Shown here: positions 54,697-64,000 of the stretch, piece after piece | How the letters are laid out: each line of letters opens with the position of its first letter | Position numbering within the stretch: the stretch's first letter is position 1 | NCBI GenBank assembly: GCA_964016875.1 | Contig: OZ024726.1 | Location: forward strand, 29,687,503 to 29,751,502 | DNA length: 64,000 bases | Source of the DNA: Fallopia convolvulus | Taxonomy: Eukaryota; Streptophyta; Magnoliopsida; Caryophyllales; Polygonaceae | Direction of reading: 5' to 3' | Translations under genes and position numbers: made by a program | The notes under the pieces: generated by a model | The model's database searches: none | Seen by the model: the letters and a program-made list of their open reading frames with translations, nothing else | What the model was told of the DNA's origin: nothing

Positions 54697-55634
54697 GGGA
54701 AATTCCTTTTGGTGCCCTTGAGATTTAGACTTCTCCTTTTGGTGCCAAAAAAAAATTCTTATTCCTTTTAGTGCCCTTATAGTTTTGAAAAAGTCCTTTC
54801 CATAACCTAAATACCCTCAAAGTCAAATTCCTCCGTCCATTTAACAATTTATTAAAAAAAATAAATCTAAATACCCTTCCATTTCCATTGCCGACGGTTG
54901 TTATCCACGCCCAATCAAAGCCGCTTCCGCTCCCCCCGCCCGACAACGGCCGCTGAGATCCGACCCAAAACACTCTCCTCACCACCTCGATCTTCCGCCG
55001 CCGCCGCCACTAGTCTTCCCCCGCTCCGTCTCTCCGTACATCTCCCGCCGCAAGTCCGACATCAGAGCCGCAAGCTACGACGATACCGAATTCTCCGACG
55101 ACCGCAAGCAACACTGCGAGCAAGCGAAGAAGAAGAGCAAATTCAATCTGTTCTCGAGCCTGTCCAGATCTGGATCGGCGCGATTTCGCCGCTCCTCAGA
55201 TCCGTTCTCGGATTCCGAAGCCTCTGGTCCCAATCGCAGGCTTTCCTCGCTTGACGAGACCTCCTCCTCATCTACCTACGACGGCCGGCGTGACAGAGGA
55301 ATCTCCCCGACGTTGATTACGACATCAGATGCTCGCCGGATTCTTGGAGGAGAACTCCGAGCGTGGTGCACGGATTCTTCTTGGAGCCCGGTGCACGGAT
55401 TCTTCTTCGAGCTCGCCGGATAATTGTATTTTAGGTATATTTAGATTTTTTATTTTTATTTTTAATAAATTGTTAACGGAAATAAGATTGAAATGGATGG
55501 AATTTGGCTTTGGATGTACTTTAGGTTACGGAAAGGACTTTTTTGAAACTATAAGGGTACCAAAAGGAATAAGAAATTTTTTTGGGCACCAAGAGGAAAA
55601 GTCTAAATCTCAAGGGTACCAAAAGAAATTTCCC
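54697..55634. mobile_element. Pack-MULE 2 (938 bp, 9-bp TSD, long TIRs)
   Basis: TIRs begin GGGAAATTCCTTTTGGTGCC and end GGTACCAAAAGAAATTTCCC, and stay similar for more than 150 bp (CCTTTTAGTGCCCTTATAG / CTATAAGGGTACCAAAAGG). The flanks AATTTTTTT (54688-54696, 55635-55643) are a perfect 9-bp duplication, though low-complexity. The centre 54890-55430 is GC-rich and gene-like; no transposase. Confidence 0.87.
54975..55423 (+). pseudogene. Captured GC-rich coding fragment in Pack-MULE 2, unrecognised
   Basis: One plus-strand frame stays open from about 54975 to the TAA at 55421: VFPRSVSPYISRRKSDIRAA, SYDDTEFSDDRKQHCEQAKK, KSKFNLFSSLSRSGSARF, then RRSSDPFSDSEASGPN and LSSLDETSSSS. Ser/Arg/Asp-rich, low complexity, like the disordered N-terminus of a plant regulatory protein. 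The 3' end has a direct duplication of a GCACGGATTCTTCTT word (55368-55410). I do not recognise the family. Overlapping frames on both strands are also open because of the base composition. Confidence 0.5.
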
Positions 55635-55643
55635 AATTTTTTT

Positions 55644-55731
55644 TTATATTTTTTCTATATGAACCTAATTATGGGATTGGTCATAAATGACCAAAATTTT
55701 CAATTATATGTTATATAGATATAGATATAAA
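55644..55731 (-). mobile_element. Minus-strand Helitron 5' region
   Basis: Minus strand TCTATATCTATATAACATA then ATTGAAAATTTTGGTCATTT matches family G 5' bodies seen at 17870-17898, 36810, 38105 and 59910. Its 3' remainder is not identified in the window. Confidence 0.45.
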
Positions 55732-55918
55732 TAGGGCTAAGCAAAATCTCCCGTTCCGTTGATCCGATCCGAAAAATCCGCCGATCCGATCCATTTTTAT
55801 CCGTACCCAAAATTATTCGTTTAAAATTGATCCGTATCCGATCAGGCTAATTTTTCCGGATTCTCGGACCGGATACGGATCGAGGTTTATGGTAAACGGA
55901 TATATCCGAAATATCCGA
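55732..55918. mobile_element. hAT-like MITE fragment rich in CCGATCCG
   Basis: Starts TAGGGCTAAGCAAAATC, a hAT-type terminus, followed by CCGATCC/CGGATA words (GATCCGATCCGAAAAATCC, CGGACCGGATACGGATCG). The partner terminus is missing; the sequence ends at the TATCTATATCTA array. Confidence 0.5.
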
Positions 55919-55934
55919 TATCTATATCTATCTA
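55919..55934 (+). repeat. TCTA array preceding Helitron R
   Basis: TATCTATATCTATCTA-type units directly before the 5' TC at 55935. The last unit TCTA (55931-55934), joined to the sequence that resumes at 59902 (TAACATATAAAATAG), reconstructs a 5' end almost identical to that of the inner Helitron. Confidence 0.7.
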
Positions 55935-56841
55935 TCTATAAAACATATAAAATACAAACTTTTAGCCAATTAATGACTCTTACAATTAAAGCACACTTAG
56001 TGTAATATCGATGCATTTTACAATTAAAACAGATTTTTTTGACAGAGATTGCAACCGATGCATTTACAATCTGCAATCCTATCCTATTAAGAGAATAGCA
56101 ACAGACTACAACCGTTACAAAAAATTCATTATTACCAATTCAAAGGACACATTTAAATCTAAAACTGTTACAAAGAGCCAATTGAATTGGCACATTAAGA
56201 CGGATGCACAGTGATGCAAATACATCATATAAATTTGCCACCACCTTTTCTCTCTTTCACCACAACAAACCTACTCCAATCTTCCTGCCTCCACCCCACA
56301 AGCACGAAACTCATGGCCTAATAATCAGCCTTCTAAGCATATGAGAATGCAGCACAACTTTCCAAACAAGACTCATTCCCCTGAATCAACTATTGGCCAG
56401 TGTAAGCTCCCGAATCGTTTGCTGAAAATGGGATGTCTACAACAGATATGAGAAGAATATTAGCACGGATTCAATTCTAGCGGATAATACGGTATATTAC
56501 TAATTTAAACTTTACAACTATCCTTAGTTCCTTCAATATGTGGCATCTAGATATGTTAACTAATCTATTTTCAGCTTATTGAAAAGCAAATGTAAGACAT
56601 TACTCAGTTAAAGAAGTGTAGCACATTCATCTTATTGATAGGTTACATGTTTTTCAAGATCTACAATCTCTTTCTAGGTCAAATTGTACTCTCATTCACC
56701 TTTCCTCAAATCAGCTTGCAAAGGATCAAAGGAGACAACATGGAGAGAGAGAGAGAGAGAGAATCTCGATGGTCTGGTAAGCAAACCAAAACAAAAAAAC
56801 AACATATCAATGACATGAAGCTATAAATATAAGTGATGTAC

Positions 56842-56946
56842 CTTTTACTTCTTGAATATATTGTACTAAATTGGCCTGTTCAGAAAGCAACTGTTGCAAC
56901 CTCTTATTCATCATAACATAAGCATCAACCACCCTTTCATGCTCAG
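56842..56946 (-). pseudogene. Captured coiled-coil exon, unrecognised gene
   Basis: A 105-bp minus-strand segment preceded by acceptor-like GGCTTATGTAG and followed by donor-like AAAG|GTACATC. The frame reads EHERVVDAYVMMNKRLQQLL, then SEQANLVQYIQEVK: a heptad-like amphipathic helix. It is open throughout and has good splice borders, so it is most likely an internal exon of a host gene. Family not known to me. Confidence 0.55.
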
Positions 56947-57163
56947 CTACATAAGCCACAAATATCATGTGATTAATTTTTATAGGACATCGAAATCAAA
57001 TTAATTAAGACATGTTACAAAAAGTGACTGCAAGTATTTCATTTAAGATATTAGATAGTGTAAGCCAAAGTACGTACGTGAAGTACATTTCTTAACCAAG
57101 TAGTTCGTCACACTTAATATAAAATTAGTATGATATATTTGCTCCATTGGATTATATAACCAC

Positions 57164-57315
57164 CTGAAGATCAGTGTCAAACCTCACTGCCCTCCTAATC
57201 AGCCCAGCAAAAAACGTAATATTAATACGTCCAATGAAATGGCGGCTTGGACTCCAGGTCTTTACAATTTAACAGCTACAACATGCCTTCTGGAATGAAG
57301 TCTGGCTTGGTAAAC
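57164..57315 (-). pseudogene. Captured ABC1K (UbiB-like kinase) exon with stop and frameshift
   Basis: Minus strand: acceptor TTCTTCTGCAG, then VYQARLHSRRHVVAVKL, stop, RPGVQAAISLDVLILRF; after a one-base deletion in the T run, AGLIRRAVRFDTDLQ, then donor-like CAG|GTGG. This is the nucleotide-binding segment of ABC1 kinases (V-A-V-K-V-Q-R-P-G-V motif, with the ATP-binding Lys) as in plant plastoglobule ABC1K proteins acting in prenyl-lipid metabolism. The Q of VQRPG is TAA (CAA to TAA). It covers about 50 of some 700 residues. A relic, unable to encode kinase. Confidence 0.85.
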
Positions 57316-58559
57316 CTGCAGAAGAAAAAAGAATTCTAAAGTTGCATTTTCTCCAAAGAGAAAATAGGTCTAACAAAGAAATACTTCTTCCACCCAAGGC
57401 CTCACTATAGCACAATAGACAGAATGAAACCTAACCATGTGATGTTGCAGCTAATGGCTCAGGATAAATCTCTAAGAGCAACTAATCCATGTTTTGACTT
57501 TATAGTACTGAAAGCAACTTCGTTGGGGTAGGGTGTGATTCGGCCTTGGAATATAGAGAGCTCCTCTACAAGAGAGAATAATTAGTAATAGCAAAGCATT
57601 TACAATTATAAGAGTTTAAATATTCTTAAATCAATGGTGAGTATATATCCACATAAAACATGCAAGGTAGAGCAGATGCTCTACTGGAAATCAAATAAAT
57701 CACTGGCAAGTAAAATTTCCCATATGCCCTGGATAATATGCCTAACCAGGACATGCAAAAGAAACAGACAAAAAAGAATTGTAAAAAACATCAACACATT
57801 TATCTTGCACAATTTGTCAAGGTAAATAATAAAAGAACTTATTAATGCATAAAAAATTAAAAACAATTGAAAGGGCAAAGGTAACTAACTTACAACTCTA
57901 GATGACACAGCCTAAGCAATTTTAACATATGCCCGCAATAACAATGATATTGATTAAACCATATACATAAATCAATATATAGTTATATGTTTGCAACACC
58001 ATTACGACATTAGAGACATACAGTCATTAAGCATGACATTACATTAAAATCTAACAGAGCTTTAAAACTTAATTCAACAGCTACAAAACTGAGCAAGACA
58101 CTGAGGAGTCTAGAGTTCCCAAAAATATGATAAAGGAGTAACTCATGCTGGAGTCAATCAGCAATTTAGCATCTAACTAAGTAGTTTGTATCAAAACACA
58201 ATTACAACTTTATCACTTATACTCAGAATGGTAGTCAGAGCTAGCTGAAAAGTTCTCCTCTGAATCTCCGAGTCAAGACACCCCAGGTTCAACACTTCAT
58301 CGTAGAAAAAATCTACTATTGTTGTTGTCAGAAATGAAATCTACTATGGTATTGGTTTTTTAAATAGAACAAAAAAAATCACACCCAAGGAAGAACAAAG
58401 TACAAACACAAGATTTAACAAGAAGAACATGCACAAAATCTATATTCCAAGGCCACCAGATCTAACAAAAAAAAAACCAGATCTAACAACAACAGATCTA
58501 AGCTAGAAATAGCACAAACAAAATCATTTATTGGCAAAAACTAGACCTACACCAGCAAA

Positions 58560-58819
58560 TCGAAGTAAAAGCGAGATTATAGTCAGATATCTAACCGTAC
58601 TAAACAATAACCTATACACAGTAATCATCAAGCCGAAAATGGAGACAGCGTTCACGCCCATCGCCATGACCTTCCATGCGAGGATGTTAACAAAGATGAT
58701 CAGACGAGAGCAAATACAACGACGATCGCGCCCACCAAAGCGTCAATTCGGTAGTTGTGGCGGTCCAAACTAGGGTTATTGACGGAATTGAGTACAAAGA
58801 CAAGTGAATCTCGGCCCAT
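58560..58819 (-). pseudogene. Captured first-exon-like fragment of a small membrane protein
   Basis: Minus-strand ATG at 58819: MGRDSLVFVLNSVNNPSLDR, HNYRIDALVGAIVVVFALV, then TGA. A second frame continues FVNILAWKVMAMGVNAVSIF, GLMITVYRLL. Hydrophobic segments suggest one or two membrane helices, interrupted by a frameshift. Upstream (to 58870) is promoter/UTR-like. The family is not recognised, and a chance frame is possible. Confidence 0.38.
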
Positions 58820-59901
58820 GAGAGAGTGATAGCGTTAGGACTTAGGTGAGTGAGGGTTGGGATATGGGCCGCGATAAAACAAGTGGGCTATGGTGAATTG
58901 GATCACAACAAATAAAATAAATTAAATACAAATAAAATAAATTAAATTAATGAACGCACCTAACTACATAAGTCATAACCAGAGACTTCATTTAATGAAG
59001 TGAATTTGGCATATATCCAAATGCTAGGTCAATCGTTGATCACAATAAAAAAAATTAATTAATAAACGTACATCACATTATATTGCGTACCATTTATCTA
59101 AGCAATACAAAAATGGTTCTCTCAAATGAAAAAACTACACTATTAAAATTAAATGACGACCAAAAAATTAATTCGAAAAGCGGGTCTAAAAATAATATAT
59201 TATAATTAAATATTATTATTTAATTAAAAATTGATTTTAATAATCATAAGAAAAAAGGATATTTTAGACTCGCTGGTCAACTCGACCCGACCGAAAATCC
59301 GCTACAAACCGACCCAGTTGAACCGTGACCCATAACGAACCGGAATCCGATTTAACCCGAACCCGTTCGAACCGACCCGATTAATAGGTCTAATCATTAT
59401 CAATTATAATGTGCAAAAATAATAATGAAATAAAAAATATCCAAGACAAAAATATTTGTTAAACCTACTTAAATGCACAAACAATATCAGTTTCATATTT
59501 CTCATGGTATAATTGCGAAATAAATCTCTTGAAATCATCATCCAACTAAACTCATAAAAGTTAAATCGATCAATGATATGTTAGTTATTTTTGTGACAAT
59601 AACAAAACAAAAAACAAAAACTTCAAATGTTTCATTGGACAGTGTAAATATATTAATGATGAGTCATTCTGATTTAGTAGGTTATTGACACCCTCGCGAT
59701 AAGAGCTAGTATATGGGTAAATTAATTGACGATCTAATGGATCTATCCAAAAGAAGCCGTTGAAATATTAAGTTCTTAGTTTATAATTGAAACCATTATT
59801 ATTCTCATACTATTAACTTCTTAAATAAAAAGGACAAATATTTAAACAATTCTAAAATTCATATAAATTAAGCCCGTGCGTAGCACGGGTATACTTACTA
59901 G

Positions 59902-60716
59902 TAACATATAAAATAGAAAAATTGGACAATTAATGACCAAAGCATCTATTGAATTAATGAGAGTAAAAAAAAGAATAAAGAAAAAAAAAGATGAGTGTAA
60001 AGAAGATGGGTGGTTTCATTTTAGAATTTTAAAAATATATATTACATATCTGTATCTATCTATCTATATAACTTATAAAGAAGAAAAAATTGACATTCAA
60101 TGACAATTTATTCAATGAAAGATAAAGAGTAAAATTAAAAGAAAAATAAATTAAACATGTCAATTTTTAGTTAATGTGTGCCAATAAATTCCTATGCCAT
60201 TAATTAAAAATTATTCTTTAAAATTAAACAAATAAAATAACAATTCCAACACAACTATTTCTCTATCTATTTTTTGAGTAGTTTACAAAATCTAAAAATA
60301 AAGTATTATCTAATAGACTAATTGAGTATTTTACAACATTTGGTATTATACACAAAAATAACAAAATGAGCATTAATATTTGATATTAAATTATTTATTT
60401 AGCAACTTTTGTAGTAACCTTTGGTATTACACACAAGACACAACCTTTGATATTATGAATTTAAAGCCATTAAATTATAATTATTGGTATTAAAAATAAA
60501 AGTAAAAATAAAAGAAGATAAGATCAACCTTTGGTATTCCAAACAAAAGATAAGATCAAACCTAAAATATAACCTTTGACATTATTTAGCAACATTGTAA
60601 TAACCTTTAGTATTACATACAACCTTTAGTATTATAATATGAATTTAAAGTCATTAAATTATAACTATTGGTATTACAAATAAAAGTAAAAACAAAGGAA
60701 GATAAGATCCACCTTT
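59902..60716 (+). mobile_element. Enclosing Helitron body, second 5' array, ~190-bp duplication
   Basis: 59902 begins TAACATATAAAATAG, the continuation of a Helitron 5' end. Another plus-strand 5' array, TCTATCTATCTATATAAC, lies at 60055-60073, followed by TTATAAAGAAGAAAAAATTG. A block GAATTTAAAGCCATTAAATT ... GAAGATAAGAT near 60452-60535 is repeated near 60645-60712, right up to the LTR insertion. No gene. Confidence 0.6.
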
Positions 60717-63270
60717 TGTAACACCCCATCTTATAATCCGGGTTGTTACCTGGTTGTGGACCACACCTGGGTCCACCAAAACAAGCCTGACAACAAATTC
60801 ACGAACATTGAACCTTGCAACAAAGGCACAACAAGAAAAGCAAAGAAAACATCCAACTTATCATTTTCAAAATGACTCAAAAACCAATGTGAATACAACC
60901 GACTGCTAACACTGAAGCCAACCTACTGGCTACCAACAATAACTCAAAATTACTATTAACTACACTGTCCTTGCAACTATGGACTCAAGTCCTCAAATCC
61001 CTCTAAGACACGTCACGTCGAGATCGAGCATCAATGTCCAAGAAGTGATCTCCTGGAACATTTCCTTACAAGAATGTTTACCTAAAATATTGGAAGTGGA
61101 TCACATTAGCTAACAATCCTGGTATGGGCCAAACAAGCAAATCAAACATGTAGAACAAAACATAGATTATCAAAATAATGCACTCAGTCATTCATATACA
61201 TAACAAACTAATATGCACATCAAAACACGTCATATAGTAATATAGACTAACATATCGATTTCCGAACCAACACTCAATTCCACAATAACAAATAAGCACG
61301 AGATTAATCAATGTAATACTCATGCAACATATATCATAACAACCAGCAACAATTCCTCCATAATCCAAACCATAACCATTCTCCAATTCAGGCAACCCGA
61401 ACCTGCCTTTGAAACATGGTACACGGCTAGCGCGCACGCTAAGATCATGCCCATTTTCTTTCCCATCACCCTTCTTTCCCCGGCTAAGCCTCTACTAGAG
61501 CACTCGCCAAAACAATCAATTTTTGAAGGTGATCTCCACACGCCGCATGACTATGTCCGGGGTCTCTTCTCCATCGACTTGTCCGCAATGATCAAGTTGC
61601 ACACAATAAAAATTATTGAACTATTCCAATAGCTTTCCAATGTGAAAATATAATATGGAATAATATTCCAAAATAGAGTTCCACACATTCAATTTACTAG
61701 TTTAACACATAACATGATCGCAAGCTAAGTAAGTCTAGAAGACTTACCTTGAAGACGAATTCTCTAGGCCAACAAACAATAACTATCACGCAAAGTGGTC
61801 CCCTGTCTAGAACATATAGTTCGTCTCTTCCCCTCGTCTCTGGTCACGACCTAAGGCCACGCTCCTATATACATATATATATACCCCTCTGTCAAATATA
61901 ACAAAAGATTTCTCAACAACGAGCTCTCGGAAACACTTCTTAGTTGTATACTCAAATTCCACAACTTCCTAATCGATAAACGATTTAATTTCCGAATATC
62001 GATATATAATAAATCCTTAGTTATCATGCTTAAAGGAGCCATCTTGGCGGAATTATAACTAATTATCCGCTTCACTTTTGAAATAATTTTCTAAATAAAA
62101 ATTGTTCATTAGCAACAGTTCTCAAAGGTTACCAAATCTCGGATCAAACGGATTAACAACGAATCCTGAGTAATTATTCGAAGTCCTTTACCTGCCAATC
62201 GGTATCCGAAACTTGTATTCGCTACAACTGAATATCCTGACGTCCGTTTCTCGAGCGGTTTGAACCTGTGGGACCGTATCAACGTCAAGATTATAAAAAC
62301 CATAAATTTAATTAGCAAAGCGGAACCGAAAGGCCCTTACGGTGGCTCCGCAACTAACCCGCTAATTAATTCTGATCATATATACCTTCACTCGAGCCCA
62401 TGGCTCGTTTGGCTCGATAGTGACTCGATCCCTGAGCTCGAGGGTGGTCGGGTATTGCCCGGCGGCAGCACCTTGCTGTGGGTGGTGGTCGGAGAGGCTA
62501 ATGGTCGCCGACGACGTCACAAATGGCGAGGCAAGGGAGATAGCCGGCGGTGAGGCGTTCTCTCGCCCGAGCCCGTCACTCCGCCTGATTCTTGCTGGTT
62601 TGCAGCAGCAACATCACACATGGAAGAAGGGAGGAAGAAGAAGAGATGAGGTGGAGGAGGAGCTAGAGGATGAAGATGGTGGTGGCCGGCGTGAAGGTAT
62701 CCCGACTCGTCGTCGTTCTCGTCCAAACTCTCATCTCACTTTCCTTTCTTTGAAAAAATGAATTGATAGACTTTGACTTGGTAGAAGATATGTTACCCCA
62801 ATCCGCTGTCTTTGTGGTTCCTTCCTAATTTATAGAAAGAGAAGGCGGTTTACAAAACCAAACCCGTCTCGGAACGGGACTCGCGTTAAAGCGGTAAAAT
62901 TATGTACCTCGGATGGAAAAGCTTACTAAACGAAAAACGTCCCGTAAATTATGTAGATCAATAAAACCAATTTTTCATGATTTTATCTTGCTACCTTCAA
63001 TTTTTAAGGTTTCCGTTTCGTATTTTAAATCTTTTGCGGTACATATTTAAAAAGACGGCTTATCCAATAAATATTCGTTTTTCACTGAAAAATCTTAGAA
63101 TTCACACCGATCCATAAAATCATTTCTTTGTGATTTTAGGATATCACCAATAATTTTTCTAGGTTTTAAATTCCAACAAAAATATTGGATTAAGCGTTAA
63201 AACGGACAAAGAGATTAAAAGGATATTCGAGAAAAATTCAAAAATATCCTTAAAAACCGTAGTTATTACA
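60717..63270 (-). mobile_element. 3' LTR of a second Gypsy element (2,554 bp)
   Basis: Plus-strand ends are TGTAACACCCCATC and CGTAGTTATTACA. It is followed by a PPT-like tract and minus-strand pol, so it is the 3' LTR of an element running off the right edge. Overall diverged from the other LTRs but retains the block CCCCGGCTAAGCCTC, TACTAGAGCACTCGCCAAA (61476-61511). The U3-side 62400-62760 is GC-rich. Left flank CCTTT; the partner repeat is outside the window. Confidence 0.88.
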
Positions 63271-63287
63271 TTAGTACCCCCTTAAAA
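63271..63287 (-). promoter_or_regulatory. Polypurine tract of the second Gypsy element
   Basis: Minus strand TTTTTAAGGGGGTACTAA adjoins the LTR start TGTAATAACT. A similar tract recurs near 63387-63400 (TACTACCCCCTTAAAAA on the plus strand). Confidence 0.7.
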
Positions 63288-63489
63288 ATGGTTTCGTCCT
63301 CAAAACCAAGGAGAACTCGGATCACAAGGAAGGATAGCATAAACACACATACACACAACCACTACAAACCTATACAGAAGTTTGTACTACCCCCTTAAAA
63401 AAACATGTTGTTACTTCAGCACAAAGCACAAACAACCATTGCTTAGTTACCAACCTCTTCTTTACAACATTTATTAACTTTGGAAAATG

Positions 63490-64000
63490 ACTCAGCATTT
63501 CCTGTTTAGTTTCTCAAGTCTTTTCTTCACCTCCATTTTAGGCCAAGGTAGCCTAATCAAAGGTATTTTTTTCTTATTCACGATTCAACCTGGCCTTTCT
63601 TCACAAGTGTCATTTGGTTGAATATCCATCTCATTATTGTTGAGTACATGAGATATATTGAACGCATACTATCTTAGAAGAATCACAAGGATGACATTAT
63701 AGATAGAATGCAATGAAGGTGGCAATACCAACCGATACGCAAGTTTACCAGTTCTTTTCAATATCTCGAAAGATCCAACATAGCTAACATTTACGTTGTT
63801 TCGCTCTCCCCAGCGGAATACGCCTTTCAAGGCGGATACTAGCACCAAAAACGTCGTTCTTTACAATGAAGTCAACATGCTTTCGCTTTAAAACAACACA
63901 CGACTGTTGTTGCTTCTGAGCAGTTAACACCCTTGAACATGTTAGTGCGATATCAGTTGTTGCTCTCTTGGCCAAGTCTAGCCCATGAAGAACCTTGTCA
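63490..64000 (-). pseudogene. Pol C-terminal fragment (integrase end and chromodomain remnant), cut by window edge
   Basis: Minus-strand pieces read LTAQKQQQSCVVLKRKHVDF and FIVKNDVF (integrase linker), then YVGSFEILKRTGKLAYRLVL (GPY/F module), then IYNVILVILLR with a stop, SHVLNNNEMDIQPNDTCEER (tail) and KIPLIRLPWPKMEVKKRLEK (chromodomain position). Order and motifs match the chromovirus pol at 30736-31300. Frameshifts and stops show decay. The rest of pol and gag would lie to the right. Confidence 0.82.

Larger units (their letters stand above)
55935..59901 (+). mobile_element. Gene-capturing Helitron R (3,967 bp)
   Basis: 5' TCTATAAAACATATAAAAT at 55935. 3' hairpin GCCCGTGCGTAGCACGGG, then TATACTTACTAG|T at 59901. 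It is flanked by A and T and sits in a same-family Helitron at TCTA^TAACAT. The interior holds at least three host exon-like pieces in minus orientation (56842-56946, 57164-57315, 58560-58819) separated by intron-like sequence. Near 59260-59390 a CGACCCGA-type run (GACTCGCTGGTCAACTCGAC) forms a short GC island without coding. No RepHel helper. Confidence 0.85.

Noticed and set aside
62260..62761. Frames in the GC-rich part of the last LTR
   Set aside because: They lie inside the LTR between defined termini; E/R/G-rich translations reflect GGAGGA/GAAGAA runs.

Overview
This window is plant nuclear heterochromatin-like DNA: very AT-rich, with no intact host gene, and almost entirely made of transposable elements inserted into each other. 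The kingdom follows from the element types: Helitrons with plant-style GC hairpins, chromodomain Ty3/Gypsy (Tekay/Del-like) retroelements primed by initiator-Met tRNA, a plant LINE with an appended RNase H, Pack-MULEs and Tourist-like MITEs. The captured gene fragments are also plant-type (beta-tubulin, an NPG1/NPGR-like TPR protein, an ABC1K plastid kinase). I cannot name the species.

Layout. 1-3205: a satellite-like array built of GATGAC/GTCATC words in a 1,123-bp higher-order repeat, followed by a GGTCAAC minisatellite. 3683-9084: three plus-strand Helitrons, each inserted a few bases inside the 5' end of the next. 9156-12150: AT-rich sequence bounded by two Helitron 3' ends. 12480-13920: a 5'-truncated LINE with target duplication. 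14181-15418: a Pack-MULE carrying a beta-tubulin fragment. 15429-17898: tandem repeats, a Helitron 3' end and a hAT-like MITE. 17899-52807: one large nest of minus-strand Helitrons. It contains three solo LTRs, an 8.6-kb broken Gypsy element (28064-36626), a 5-kb plus-strand gene-capturing Helitron (38237-43205), a MULE MITE and a Harbinger-like element. 52808-54696: tandem duplications. 54697-55634: a second Pack-MULE-like element with a GC-rich gene-like interior. 55935-59901: a second gene-capturing Helitron. 60717-64000: the 3' LTR and pol tail of another Gypsy element, cut by the window edge.

The main result is structural. Paralogous Helitrons in the window serve as empty-site controls for one another, so many insertions can be defined to the base. 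Helitrons repeatedly inserted at A^T within 0-7 bp of the 5' end of another Helitron. Each such event leaves a stub such as TCTA or TCTTA, and successive stubs stack into what looks like a (TCTA)n microsatellite. The enclosing element's 5' sequence resumes immediately after the inner element's CTAG. No working biochemical pathway is encoded here: every coding stretch is a fragment or a decayed transposon protein.
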